From positions 248,001 to 312,000 of the forward strand of contig NZ_FRCX01000005.1 of assembly GCF_900143065.1 (NCBI RefSeq): 64,000 nucleotides of DNA. The letters run 5' to 3'. The notes under the pieces were generated by a model that worked only from the letters and a program-made list of their open reading frames with translations, was not told the DNA's origin and ran no database searches. The stretch comes from Duganella sacchari. GTDB taxonomy: Bacteria > Pseudomonadota > Gammaproteobacteria > Burkholderiales > Burkholderiaceae_D. Positions 56,190 through 64,000 of the stretch are shown here, one piece after another (position 1 is the stretch's first letter; each line of letters starts with the position of its first letter). Both the position numbers and the translations under genes were made by a program.

Positions 56190-57556
56190 TATGCAGCCTC
56201 CTTCATACCGTTGATGTCAGCGTGGATGGCATGTGCCGCCAGCTTGCCGTGTTGGACCGCTTGCACGGTCAGATCCTGCCCGGGCGCCACACAGTCGCCA
56301 CCGGCGTAGATGCGCGGCAGGACTGTGCGGAACTGATCGTCGACGTGGATTTTGTCACCGTCGCGTTTCAGCGTTTTCGCCAGCGGATCGCTGATGCTCG
56401 TTTCGTCCATGCTCTGGCCGATGGCCTTGAAGATGGCGTCAGCCGCGATCTCGAAGGTTTCGCCAGTGCCGGACAGGCGGCCGTTGACCAGCGCCGTTTT
56501 CTCAAAGCGCATGCCGCGCACCCGGCCGGCGTCATCCAGCAGCACTTGCTGCGGCTGCGCCCAGGTCCGCATGCGGACCTGATTTTCCTTGGCGATGTGC
56601 TGTTCATGCCCGGTTGCGCTCATGGCCTCAAAGCCGCGGCGATAGACCAGCGTGACTTCATCCGCGCCAAGGCGCTGGATCTGCACCGCCATATCGATGG
56701 CCGTATTGCCGGCGCCGATCACGATGGCGCGCGATGGCACGGGCAGCTTGCTCAGGTCATTCGCCTGGCGCAGTTCGGCGATGTAGTCAACTGCAGCCAG
56801 CAGGCCTGGTGCGTCTTCGCCGGTCAGGCCCAGCTGCTTGCTGGCGCCCAGGCCAAGGCCCAGGAACACCGCGTCGTATGCGGCGTGCAGATCTTTCAGC
56901 TGCACATTGCCGCCCAGTGTCTGGCCGTGCTGGATGGTGATGCCGCCGATTTGCAGCAGGAAGTCGACTTCTTTCTGCGCGAAGTTATCCGTCAGCTTGT
57001 ACTTCGCGATGCCGTATTCATTGAGTCCGCCGGATTTTTCCTGCGCTTCATAGATCACAACGTCGTTGCCCAGCATGGCCAGGCGGTGCGCGCACGACAG
57101 GCCTGCCGGGCCGGCGCCAACCACGGCGATCTTCTTGCCGGTGCTGGCAGCGCGCTGGAACGGATGCGCGTCCAGACGCATGTTGTCGATGGCGTAGCGT
57201 TGCAGCAGGCCGATTTTGACGGGCTGGCCTTCCGCATCGTGATTCCGCACGCAGGCGTCTTCGCACAGGATCTCGGTCGGACAGACGCGCGAGCAGCTGC
57301 CGCCAAGGATATTCTGTTTCAGGATGCCGACGGCGGCGCCGTTGACGTTGCCATCGTGGATATTGCGGATGAAGCTCGCCACATCAATCTCCGATGGGCA
57401 GATGCGCATGCACGGCGCATCGTAGCAATACAGGCAGCGCGATGCCTCAATCGCAGCCTGGCGCGCGTTGAGTGCAGGTGCAAGGTCAGTGAAGTTTTTC
57501 GCCAGTGATTCGTTGGCTTCCTTCGCTTTGGGCAGGTAGCTAATCGATTCGATCAT
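56189..57556 (-). CDS. preT: Dihydropyrimidine dehydrogenase subunit PreT
   Basis: FAD/NAD(P)H subunit of the pyrimidine reductase, homologous to the glutamate synthase small subunit. In 455 aa, the N-terminal FeS cysteines are CLYCYDAPCMRICP and CSRVCPTEILCEDAC; the FAD motif is VGAGPAGLSCA; the NAD(P) motif is VIGAGNTAID. Located 21 nt after the second semialdehyde dehydrogenase. Confidence 0.95.
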   Translation of the reverse strand: MIESISYLPKAKEANESLAKNFTDLAPALNARQAAIEASRCLYCYDAPCMRICPSEIDVASFIRNIHDGNVNGAAVGILKQNILGGSCSRVCPTEILCEDACVRNHDAEGQPVKIGLLQRYAIDNMRLDAHPFQRAASTGKKIAVVGAGPAGLSCAHRLAMLGNDVVIYEAQEKSGGLNEYGIAKYKLTDNFAQKEVDFLLQIGGITIQHGQTLGGNVQLKDLHAAYDAVFLGLGLGASKQLGLTGEDAPGLLAAVDYIAELRQANDLSKLPVPSRAIVIGAGNTAIDMAVQIQRLGADEVTLVYRRGFEAMSATGHEQHIAKENQVRMRTWAQPQQVLLDDAGRVRGMRFEKTALVNGRLSGTGETFEIAADAIFKAIGQSMDETSISDPLAKTLKRDGDKIHVDDQFRTVLPRIYAGGDCVAPGQDLTVQAVQHGKLAAHAIHADINGMKEAA

Positions 57557-57577
57557 GATGGTCCTCGGTGGGTGTTT

Positions 57578-59071
57578 TTATTTCATCTGAGGGAATGCAA
57601 ATTCTGCGCCAGCGCTTGCCGTATTTGGCCAGCGCTGCATGACTGCTTTATGCCGCGTGTAGAAGCGCACGCCTTCGGGACCATATGCATGATGATCGCC
57701 AAACAGGCTACGCTTCCAGCCGCCAAAACTATTGAAGGCCATCGGCACCGGCAGCGGCACGTTCACACCAACCATGCCGACCTGAATCTGGCGCACGAAC
57801 TCGCGCGCCGCGCCGCCATCGCGCGTGTAGATCGCTACGCCGTTGCCATACTCATTGCGGTTGATCAGTTCTACCGCACTGCCCACATCCGGCGAACGCA
57901 GCATGCACAGCACCGGCCCGAAAATCTCTTCCTTATAAATCGACATATCCGGTGTCACATGATCGAACAGGGTACCGCCGATGAAGAAGCCATGGTCGCG
58001 GCCAGGCACCTTGTGGTTGCGGCCATCGACCACCAGTTTGGCTCCCTGCTCAACGCCTTCGCCGATCAGGCGCTCTATGCGCTGCTTGGCGGCGCTGGTG
58101 ACGACCGGTCCCATTTCGGCGTCAGCCGCCATACCGTCGCGCACTTTCAGTGCAGCGGTGCGCTTTGCCAGTGCGTCGACAATCTTGTCGCCTGCATCGC
58201 CCACCGCCACTACCACCGAGATCGCCATGCAACGCTCGCCGGCCGAACCGAAGGCAGCCCCCATCAGCGCATCGACGGTCATGTCCATATCCGCATCCGG
58301 CATCACGACCATGTGATTCTTCGCACCGCCCAGCGCTTGCACGCGCTTGCCCGAGGCGCAGCCGCGCGAGTAGATATATTCCGCAATCGGCGTCGAACCG
58401 ACAAAGCTGATCGCCTGCACCACGGGATGGTCGAGCAGCGCATCGACCGTGACCTTATCGCCCTGCACCACATTGAAGACACCATCAGGTAAACCAGCCT
58501 CCTTCAACAGCCGCGCATGCAGCAGCGACGCCGACGGGTCGCGCTCGGATGGTTTGAGCACAAAGGTATTGCCACACGCGATGGCGACCGGGAACATCCA
58601 CATCGGCACCATCACAGGAAAGTTAAACGGCGTAATGCCCGCCACCACGCCCAATGCCTGGCGCATTGACCAGGCGTCGATGCCGCGCGAAATCTGGTCG
58701 GTGAATTCGCCTTTAAGCATCTGCGGTATGCCGACCGCGAACTCCACCATCTCGATCCCGCGCGCCACCTCGCCTTGCGCGTCGGCGAAGGTCTTGCCAT
58801 GTTCGCGCGTGACCATGGCCGCGAATTCGTCGGTGTGCTGCTGACACAATTGCAGATACTTGAACAGAACACGCGCACGTGTCAGCGGTGGCGTGGCGGA
58901 CCACGAGGGGAATGCCTGCTCCGCTGCGCGCACGGCGGCATCAACCTCCTCCGCCGTGCCCAGCGCAACCCTGGCTACCGGTTCGCCCAATGCGGGATTG
59001 AACACGTCTGCATGGCGGCCGCTTTGCGTATCGACGGTGACGCCGTTTATATAATGGGTGATGGTATCCAT
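57578..59071 (-). CDS. CoA-acylating (methyl)malonate-semialdehyde dehydrogenase, paralogue 2
   Basis: A 497-aa MmsA-type enzyme: TPFNFP, LKPSE, catalytic C281 (AGERCM) and GAKNH instead of the general-base glutamate motif. In this operon it should convert malonate semialdehyde (from beta-alanine) to acetyl-CoA, and methylmalonate semialdehyde (from thymine) to propionyl-CoA. It differs clearly from the valine-operon MmsA at 2762-4264. Confidence 0.9.
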   Translation of the reverse strand: MDTITHYINGVTVDTQSGRHADVFNPALGEPVARVALGTAEEVDAAVRAAEQAFPSWSATPPLTRARVLFKYLQLCQQHTDEFAAMVTREHGKTFADAQGEVARGIEMVEFAVGIPQMLKGEFTDQISRGIDAWSMRQALGVVAGITPFNFPVMVPMWMFPVAIACGNTFVLKPSERDPSASLLHARLLKEAGLPDGVFNVVQGDKVTVDALLDHPVVQAISFVGSTPIAEYIYSRGCASGKRVQALGGAKNHMVVMPDADMDMTVDALMGAAFGSAGERCMAISVVVAVGDAGDKIVDALAKRTAALKVRDGMAADAEMGPVVTSAAKQRIERLIGEGVEQGAKLVVDGRNHKVPGRDHGFFIGGTLFDHVTPDMSIYKEEIFGPVLCMLRSPDVGSAVELINRNEYGNGVAIYTRDGGAAREFVRQIQVGMVGVNVPLPVPMAFNSFGGWKRSLFGDHHAYGPEGVRFYTRHKAVMQRWPNTASAGAEFAFPQMK

Positions 59072-59093
59072 GATGCTCTTTCAAGTGTGCGGT

Positions 59094-60209
59094 TCAGCCC
59101 AGCAGGCTGTCCGCGTCTACATAGGTATAACCAAGGCCGTGCGCCACCGCTTCATACGTGACGTGGCCCTGGCAGACATTCAAACCGTTCTTCAAATGCG
59201 GATTGGCTTTCAGCGCTTTCTGCCAGCCCTTGTCGGCCAGTGCCAGCGCATGGCGTATCGTTGCGTTATTCAGCGCGAAGGTCGAGGTGCGTGCCACCGC
59301 GCCAGGCATATTGGCCACGCAGTAGTGCACCACGCCGTCCACCACATACGTTGGTTGCTCGTGCGTGGTGGCGTGCGAAGTTTCAAAACAGCCGCCCTGG
59401 TCGATCGCCACGTCCACTACCACCGCGCCCTGCTTCATGCGCGCGATCATGGACGCGGTGACCAGCTTGGGCGCGGCCGCACCGGGTACCAGCACGCCAC
59501 CGATCACCAGGTCCGCGTCCAGCACCGCTTCCTCGATCGAGTGTGCGTTGGAATACATGGTGGCAACGCGATTGCCATATACGAGGTCCAGCTGGCGCAG
59601 GCGGTCAACGTTCTTGTCGAGTATCGTCACGCGCGCGCCGATGCCAACCGCCATCTGCAAGGCATTGGTGCCAACCACGCCCGCGCCGATAATCGCGATA
59701 TGGCCCGGCGCCACGCCCGGCACGCCGCCCAGCAACAGGCCCATGCCGCCCTTGGATTTCTCCAGATGCGCGGCGCCAGCCTGGATCGACATGCGCCCCG
59801 CCACTTCGCTCATCGGCGCCAGCAACGGCAAGCCGCCGTTGGCGCCCGTGATGGTTTCGTAGGCGATGCAGACCGCGCCGGACTTGACCAGTGCCCTGGT
59901 CTGCTCCGGGTCCGGCGCAAGGTGCAGATAGGTGTACAGGATCTGCCCTTCGCGCAGCATGGCGCATTCCTGCGGCTGCGGTTCTTTCACCTTCACGATC
60001 ATCTCGGCGCGGGCAAAGATTTCTTCCGCGCTGTCGATGATGCTGGCGCCGGACGCTTCATACATCACATCCGCCAGGCCAATGGCCGCGCCGGCGTTTT
60101 TTTGTACCAGTACCTGATGACCACGCAAAACGAGTTCTTTCACGCTGGCCGGGGTAAGGCCAACACGGGACTCCTGGTTCTTGATCTCTTTTGGGACGCC
60201 GACCAGCAT
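59094..60209 (-). CDS. ald: Alanine dehydrogenase
   Basis: NAD-dependent oxidation of L-alanine to pyruvate and ammonium. The 371-aa protein has the family N-terminus VPKEIKNQESRVGLTP, catalytic-region YLHLAPDP, and the Rossmann segment IIGAGVVGTNALQMAVGIGA. Between the beta-alanine transaminase and mmsA2: it can regenerate the pyruvate acceptor from the alanine made by the transaminase. Confidence 0.95.
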   Translation of the reverse strand: MLVGVPKEIKNQESRVGLTPASVKELVLRGHQVLVQKNAGAAIGLADVMYEASGASIIDSAEEIFARAEMIVKVKEPQPQECAMLREGQILYTYLHLAPDPEQTRALVKSGAVCIAYETITGANGGLPLLAPMSEVAGRMSIQAGAAHLEKSKGGMGLLLGGVPGVAPGHIAIIGAGVVGTNALQMAVGIGARVTILDKNVDRLRQLDLVYGNRVATMYSNAHSIEEAVLDADLVIGGVLVPGAAAPKLVTASMIARMKQGAVVVDVAIDQGGCFETSHATTHEQPTYVVDGVVHYCVANMPGAVARTSTFALNNATIRHALALADKGWQKALKANPHLKNGLNVCQGHVTYEAVAHGLGYTYVDADSLLG

Positions 60210-60234
60210 GGTTTTCTCCTCTGCGCTATGCGCT

Positions 60235-61551
60235 TTAGTCCAGATTTTTAAGTACTTCCCTCAGCTTTCCAAACAACTCGTCAATGTGTTTCTTCTCCAG
60301 CACCAGCGGTGGCGACAAGGCGATGATGTCACCGGTCACGCGGATCAAGACGCCATCCGCAAACGCCTGCTTGAAGGCGGCAAATGCACGCGCGCCAGGC
60401 TTGCCCGCAATCGGCGCCAGCTCGATGCCGGCGATCAGGCCGATGGTACGAATGTCGATCACGTGCGGCAGGCCTTTCAGCGAATGCACTGCATCGGCCC
60501 AGTACTCGGCGATGCCGGCGGCGTGCTCCAGGATCTTCTGTTCCTTGAAGACTTCCAGCGTCGCCAGCGAGGCGGCGCAGGCCACAGGATGGCCCGAGTA
60601 GGTGTAGCCGTGGAACAGTTCAATCCCGGCCGGCGCATCCATGAAGGCATCGTGGATATGCTGTTTGCTGAACACCGCGCCCATCGGAATGGTGCCGTTG
60701 GTGAGGCCTTTGGCAGTGGTCATCATGTCCGGCTCGACGTCGAAGTAGTCGGCCGCAAATGGCGTGGTCATACGGCCAAAACCGGTAATCACTTCATCGA
60801 AGATCAGCAGGATGCCGTGCTTGGTGCACAGTTCGCGCAGGCGCTTGAGATAACCCTTGGGTGGAATCAGCACGCCGGTCGAACCAGCAACCGGCTCCAC
60901 GATCACCGCGGCGATGGTGGACGCATCATGCAGCGTGACGATGCGTTCCAGCTCGTCGGCCAGATTGCCGCCATATTCAGGCTCGCCGCGCGAGAAGGCG
61001 TTCTTGTCCAGGTTGTGCGTGTGCGGCAGGTGATCCACGCCAGGCAGCATCACGCCATACGGCTTGCGGTTACCGGCGATGCCGCCCACCGAGATGCCGC
61101 CAAAGCCAACGCCGTGGTAGCCGCGCTCGCGACCGATCAGGCGCGTGCGGCTCGCCTCACCGCGCGCCTTGTGATACGCCAGCGCGATCTTGAGCGCAGT
61201 GTCCACCGCTTCGGAACCGGAGTTGGTGTAGAACACATGGCCGAAGCGGTGATTGGTGTACTCCATGAGCTTTTCGGCCAGATCGAAAGCGGCCGGGTGG
61301 CCCATCTGGAAGGTTGGCGCGAAATCCAGCTGGCCCACCATCTCGCGCACGGCGGCGACGATCTTCGGTTGCGCGTGGCCGCACGGCACGCACCACAGGC
61401 CGGCGGTGCCGTCCAGGATGCTGCGGCCATCCACGTCCTTGTAGTACATGCCTTCCGCCGACACCAGCAGGCGCGGATGGGCTTTGAAATCACGGTTGTT
61501 CGTGAATGGCATCCAGAAGGACGCCATCGATTCTGGTCGGGACTCGTTCAT
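60235..61551 (-). CDS. Class III omega-aminotransferase (beta-alanine:pyruvate type)
   Basis: Transfers the amino group of beta-alanine (or 3-aminoisobutyrate) to pyruvate, giving malonate semialdehyde and alanine. The 438-aa protein has YTNSGSEAVDTALK, FDEVITGFGR and PLP lysine in TTAKGLTNG. The start at 61551 has GGAG six bases upstream; an ATG two codons earlier overlaps that site. First gene of the pyrimidine operon; the neighbouring ald and mmsA2 genes support pyruvate as acceptor. Confidence 0.92.
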   Translation of the reverse strand: MNESRPESMASFWMPFTNNRDFKAHPRLLVSAEGMYYKDVDGRSILDGTAGLWCVPCGHAQPKIVAAVREMVGQLDFAPTFQMGHPAAFDLAEKLMEYTNHRFGHVFYTNSGSEAVDTALKIALAYHKARGEASRTRLIGRERGYHGVGFGGISVGGIAGNRKPYGVMLPGVDHLPHTHNLDKNAFSRGEPEYGGNLADELERIVTLHDASTIAAVIVEPVAGSTGVLIPPKGYLKRLRELCTKHGILLIFDEVITGFGRMTTPFAADYFDVEPDMMTTAKGLTNGTIPMGAVFSKQHIHDAFMDAPAGIELFHGYTYSGHPVACAASLATLEVFKEQKILEHAAGIAEYWADAVHSLKGLPHVIDIRTIGLIAGIELAPIAGKPGARAFAAFKQAFADGVLIRVTGDIIALSPPLVLEKKHIDELFGKLREVLKNLD

Positions 61552-61741
61552 GCACATCTCCTAGGAAACAACTGCTTTCGGATTTTTTTGACGAACCGTA
61601 AAAAAATTTACCAGTTGGCAAAATGATGATGCAATAATAGACAGCAGGACAACTATCGCACAGATACACAAATCGCAAAACTGTCCAACCGTACTGGCAA
61701 CAAAAACACTACAGTTTCATTTACGCTGCGCGGAGTCAAGG

Positions 61742-63202
61742 ATGGAAGAGACAAGTCCTGTGATCGATCAAACCGGTGGGCCGGGAAGCTGGCCCTGCGT
61801 GGTCATCGAGCGCAGACAGAAGGGCCGCCTGGTCGAACAGATCGTCGCCGCCATCAGCGATATGGTGGCGCGGCGGGAGTTGCGCATAGGCACCAAAATG
61901 CCGTCGGTGCGGCAGTTTGCCAAGTGTAATGGCATCAGTACCTTTACAGTTGTGGAATCCTACGACCGGCTGGTGACACTGGGCCTGCTGTCGTCGCGCC
62001 GCGGCTCGGGCTATTTTGTCGCGCGCCAGGACCTGCCGGCGGCGCTGGCGCCGGCCGCGTTTCAGGCCACGCCCAGCGCCATCGACGCACTCACGCCGGA
62101 ACTGTATTCCGGTGTCTCGGAAGCTTTGCCCGTGGGCGCCGGCTGGCTGCCGCCAGAGTGGTATGGCGAAGACACCATCCTCGACGCCGTGCGCCAGGCC
62201 ATGCGGATTCCCGCCAACCGCCTGCGCGGCTATGGCCATCCGCTGGGCTTCCCGACACTGCGCCAGTACATGGCCAGTACACTGGCCGATGAGCTGTTCC
62301 CGGTTGAACCGGAACAGATCCTGCTCACCCACGGCGCCACCCACGCCTTTGACCTGGTGCTACGCACCCTGACCCGGCCCGGCGATACGGTGCTGGTGGA
62401 AGATCCCGGCTACAGCAACCTGCTGTCACTGATACGCCACCACGGCTGTATCGCGGTGGGCATTCCGCGCGGCGAGCATGGACTGGACCTGGAAGCGCTG
62501 GCGCAGCAGGCGGCGCAAACCCAGCCCAAGCTCATGTTCGTCAACACAGTGCTGCAAAATCCGCTCGGCACTTCGCTCAGCATCGCGCAGGCGCACCGGT
62601 TGCTGGCACTGGCCGAGCAGTTCGACTTCTGGCTGGTGGAGGACGACATCTACCGCGAACTGGCGCCGCGCGGCGAAGCGTCGCTGGCGGCGATGGATGG
62701 GCTGCGGCGCGTGATCCGCGTCGGCAGTTTTTCCAAGACGCTGTCGCCGGTGCTGCGCGTCGGCTCCATCTGCGCCTCCACGTCGCTGGTCCCCGAACTG
62801 CTGCGCGTGAAGATGCTGGCCGGCCTCACCACCTCGGAGATCAACGAACGCGCCGTCTACCACGCCATCACCGCACGGCCCTACCGCCGCATGGTGGACA
62901 AGCTGGTCACGCAGCTGGACGCCGGCCGCGAACGCGCCATGGGCAGCCTGCGCGAAGTCGGCATGACCTTGCTGGCGCGGCCGCGCGGCGGCATGTTCGT
63001 CAGCGCGGGCTGGCACGATGCGCCCACGCCGGAATGGAATGGCAAGATCATCGCCGACCAGGCGCTGAAGCACGGCATACTGCTCTCGCCGTGCGACTTC
63101 TTCATGCTGCGCGCACCGGAATCGATCTGGTTCCGTTTTAACGTAGCTTACGCAGACCACCCACAACTGCAAACCTTCCTGAGACGCATATGCCGACAGT
63201 AA
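61742..63202 (+). CDS. MocR/GabR-type regulator (GntR HTH + aminotransferase-like)
   Basis: A 486-aa fusion regulator. The N-terminal GntR winged helix (IVAAISDMVARRELRIGTKMPSVRQFAKCNG) is linked to a fold-type I aminotransferase domain (ILLTHGATHAFDLVLRTL, VEDPGYSNLLSLI, PLP lysine in VGSFSKTLSP). MocR proteins sense a PLP adduct; here beta-alanine or a related amino acid would be logical. Divergent from the pyrimidine/beta-alanine operon across 190 bp. Overlaps the TetR gene by 13 bp. Confidence 0.92.
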   Translation: MEETSPVIDQTGGPGSWPCVVIERRQKGRLVEQIVAAISDMVARRELRIGTKMPSVRQFAKCNGISTFTVVESYDRLVTLGLLSSRRGSGYFVARQDLPAALAPAAFQATPSAIDALTPELYSGVSEALPVGAGWLPPEWYGEDTILDAVRQAMRIPANRLRGYGHPLGFPTLRQYMASTLADELFPVEPEQILLTHGATHAFDLVLRTLTRPGDTVLVEDPGYSNLLSLIRHHGCIAVGIPRGEHGLDLEALAQQAAQTQPKLMFVNTVLQNPLGTSLSIAQAHRLLALAEQFDFWLVEDDIYRELAPRGEASLAAMDGLRRVIRVGSFSKTLSPVLRVGSICASTSLVPELLRVKMLAGLTTSEINERAVYHAITARPYRRMVDKLVTQLDAGRERAMGSLREVGMTLLARPRGGMFVSAGWHDAPTPEWNGKIIADQALKHGILLSPCDFFMLRAPESIWFRFNVAYADHPQLQTFLRRICRQ

Positions 63203-63849
63203 AAATCAATCGCCGGGTGCTCAACCGCGACAAGCTGGAAGCGGAAATCACCGCCGAAGCCGTGCGCGTGTTTGCCGAATTCGGTTATGAAGGCACTTCC
63301 ATCGCCACCGTGGCGGAAAACGTCGGGCTGTCGAAACAGAACCTGATGTACTACTTCCCCACCAAGCAGTCGCTGTACCAGCGCGTGCTGGATGAAGTGC
63401 TGGATGACTGGCTGGCGCGCATGGAAAGCCTGGCCCACGCCGACCAGGATCCGCGCGAAGTGCTGCGCGCCTACGTGCAGGCCAAGCTCAGGTTCTCGCG
63501 CGAGAATCCGTGGGCCTCACGCGTGTACGCAATGGAAGTCATCAGCGGTGCGCCGCTGTACGGCGGCCAGATACAAAGCCGCGTGGTACCGCTGGTGCGC
63601 CAGGATATCGAGGTGTTCGAGCAGTGGATCAGCGAGGGGAAGATGGCGCCGGTGAACGCGACGCATCTGCTGTTTGCGATCTGGGCGATGACGCAGTCCT
63701 ATGCGGACTTTTCGGCCCAGATGGCGCTGGTCCTGAACCGCAAACAGCTGACAAAGAAAGACTTCGACGATGCCGAGAAGGTCATCGTCGATATGGTGCT
63801 GTCGGCGATCAGCGTGCCGCAGCAGCCTGCTTGCGGCGGCGCGCCATGA
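63190..63849 (+). CDS. RutR-like TetR-family regulator
   Basis: A 219-aa TetR protein: HTH GTSIATVAENVGLSKQNLMYYF, and a C-terminal ligand domain like RutR/YcdC (VLRAYVQAKLRFSRENPWASRV, MTQSYADFSAQ). In E. coli RutR binds uracil and represses pyrimidine degradation, so uracil sensing is likely here. Co-transcribed with the MocR gene, giving the operon two sensors, one for entry substrate and one for product. Convergent with the PEP-CTERM gene (41-bp overlap). Confidence 0.88.
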   Translation: MPTVKINRRVLNRDKLEAEITAEAVRVFAEFGYEGTSIATVAENVGLSKQNLMYYFPTKQSLYQRVLDEVLDDWLARMESLAHADQDPREVLRAYVQAKLRFSRENPWASRVYAMEVISGAPLYGGQIQSRVVPLVRQDIEVFEQWISEGKMAPVNATHLLFAIWAMTQSYADFSAQMALVLNRKQLTKKDFDDAEKVIVDMVLSAISVPQQPACGGAP

Positions 63850-64000
63850 AACCGGCCACACCCAGACCAGCCAGCATCATGGCATAGGTCTCCGGCTCAG
63901 GCACCGGCGCCGCGAAGGCCTGGATGTTGGCCTGCTTGAAGAAATTGCTGGCGTTGATCTGCACCTGCGACGACCAGGCATCCACGATCACGTTACCGTT
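63809..64000 (-). CDS. PEP-CTERM exosortase-target protein, C-terminal fragment
   Basis: Only the last 63 codons are inside the window; the frame is open to the right edge. The end carries VPEPETYAMMLAGLGVAGF followed by ARRRK: the VPEP motif, a hydrophobic segment and a basic tail, which direct exosortase processing and surface or biofilm-matrix display. The upstream domain is unseen, so the protein's own role is unknown. Confidence 0.88.
   Translation of the reverse strand, partial: NGNVIVDAWSSQVQINASNFFKQANIQAFAAPVPEPETYAMMLAGLGVAGFMARRRKQAAAAR

Overview
The window is GC-rich chromosomal DNA of a betaproteobacterium. The best guess is an Oxalobacteraceae member (Duganella/Massilia/Janthinobacterium-like), from the gene mix: PEP-CTERM protein, PHA depolymerase with phasin, PqiABC, PuuD-type urate oxidase, two TonB-dependent receptors, PhhA/Hpd aromatic catabolism and GTCATTCCCGC-type intergenic palindromes. 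The genus is inferred. I saw no rRNA, tRNA, CRISPR array, transposase or prophage gene. No gene-free stretch exceeds about 210 bp.

Layout. 1-4264 (-): valine/branched-acyl-CoA operon (mmsA, acyl-CoA dehydrogenase, enoyl-CoA hydratase, 3-hydroxyisobutyryl-CoA hydrolase cut by the left edge), divergent from a short-chain acyl-CoA regulator (4420-5799). 5.7-9.3 kb: YddG-type exporter, then a DUF2946 protein and an OprC-like copper receptor. 9.3-11.6 kb: PLD-like nuclease, PHA depolymerase, phasin. 11.6-15.7 kb: Phe/Tyr catabolic operon (aminotransferase, phhB, phhA, hpd) divergent from an Lrp/AsnC regulator. 15.7-20.9 kb: alpha/beta hydrolase, chemoreceptor, a DUF2325 protein divergent from a ModE-HTH protein across a ModE-like operator, and a PEP-mutase-family enzyme. 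20.9-26.7 kb: DNA polymerase II with a LexA box, an unknown protein, a LuxR-type two-component system. 26.7-26.9 kb: a candidate small RNA and a 27-bp perfect palindrome. 26.9-33.6 kb: TonB receptor, LacI regulator, acyl-CoA dehydrogenase, histidine phosphatase, LysR. 33.6-35.6 kb: VapBC module, MerR, methyltransferase. 35.6-39.1 kb: pqiABC. 39.2-47.6 kb: substrate-binding protein, thioesterase, M20 peptidase, puuD, LysR, a UraD-AllC fusion, AraC, an NAD(P)-binding reductase. 47.5-50.6 kb: PAS-GGDEF-EAL protein coupled to a TPR glycosyltransferase-like protein. 50.7-63.8 kb: reductive pyrimidine catabolism with MocR and RutR-like TetR regulators. The right edge cuts a PEP-CTERM gene.

How the genes work together. 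The clearest theme is carbon and nitrogen salvage. Uracil/thymine import and reduction (NCS1, PreTA), ring opening (HydA) and decarbamoylation would give beta-alanine. A transaminase then yields a semialdehyde, which a CoA-acylating dehydrogenase converts to an acyl-CoA, while alanine dehydrogenase returns the transaminase's alanine to pyruvate and ammonium. A second salvage locus carries the first, third and last steps of urate degradation. Valine and Phe/Tyr operons feed the same central pools. Most operons face a divergent dedicated regulator, and several intergenic regions hold clear dyad operators.

Method limits: everything was read by eye from sequence. Family names come from motif recognition and memory of families, not from searches. 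Start codons were chosen by ribosome-binding site, family length and overlap with neighbours.
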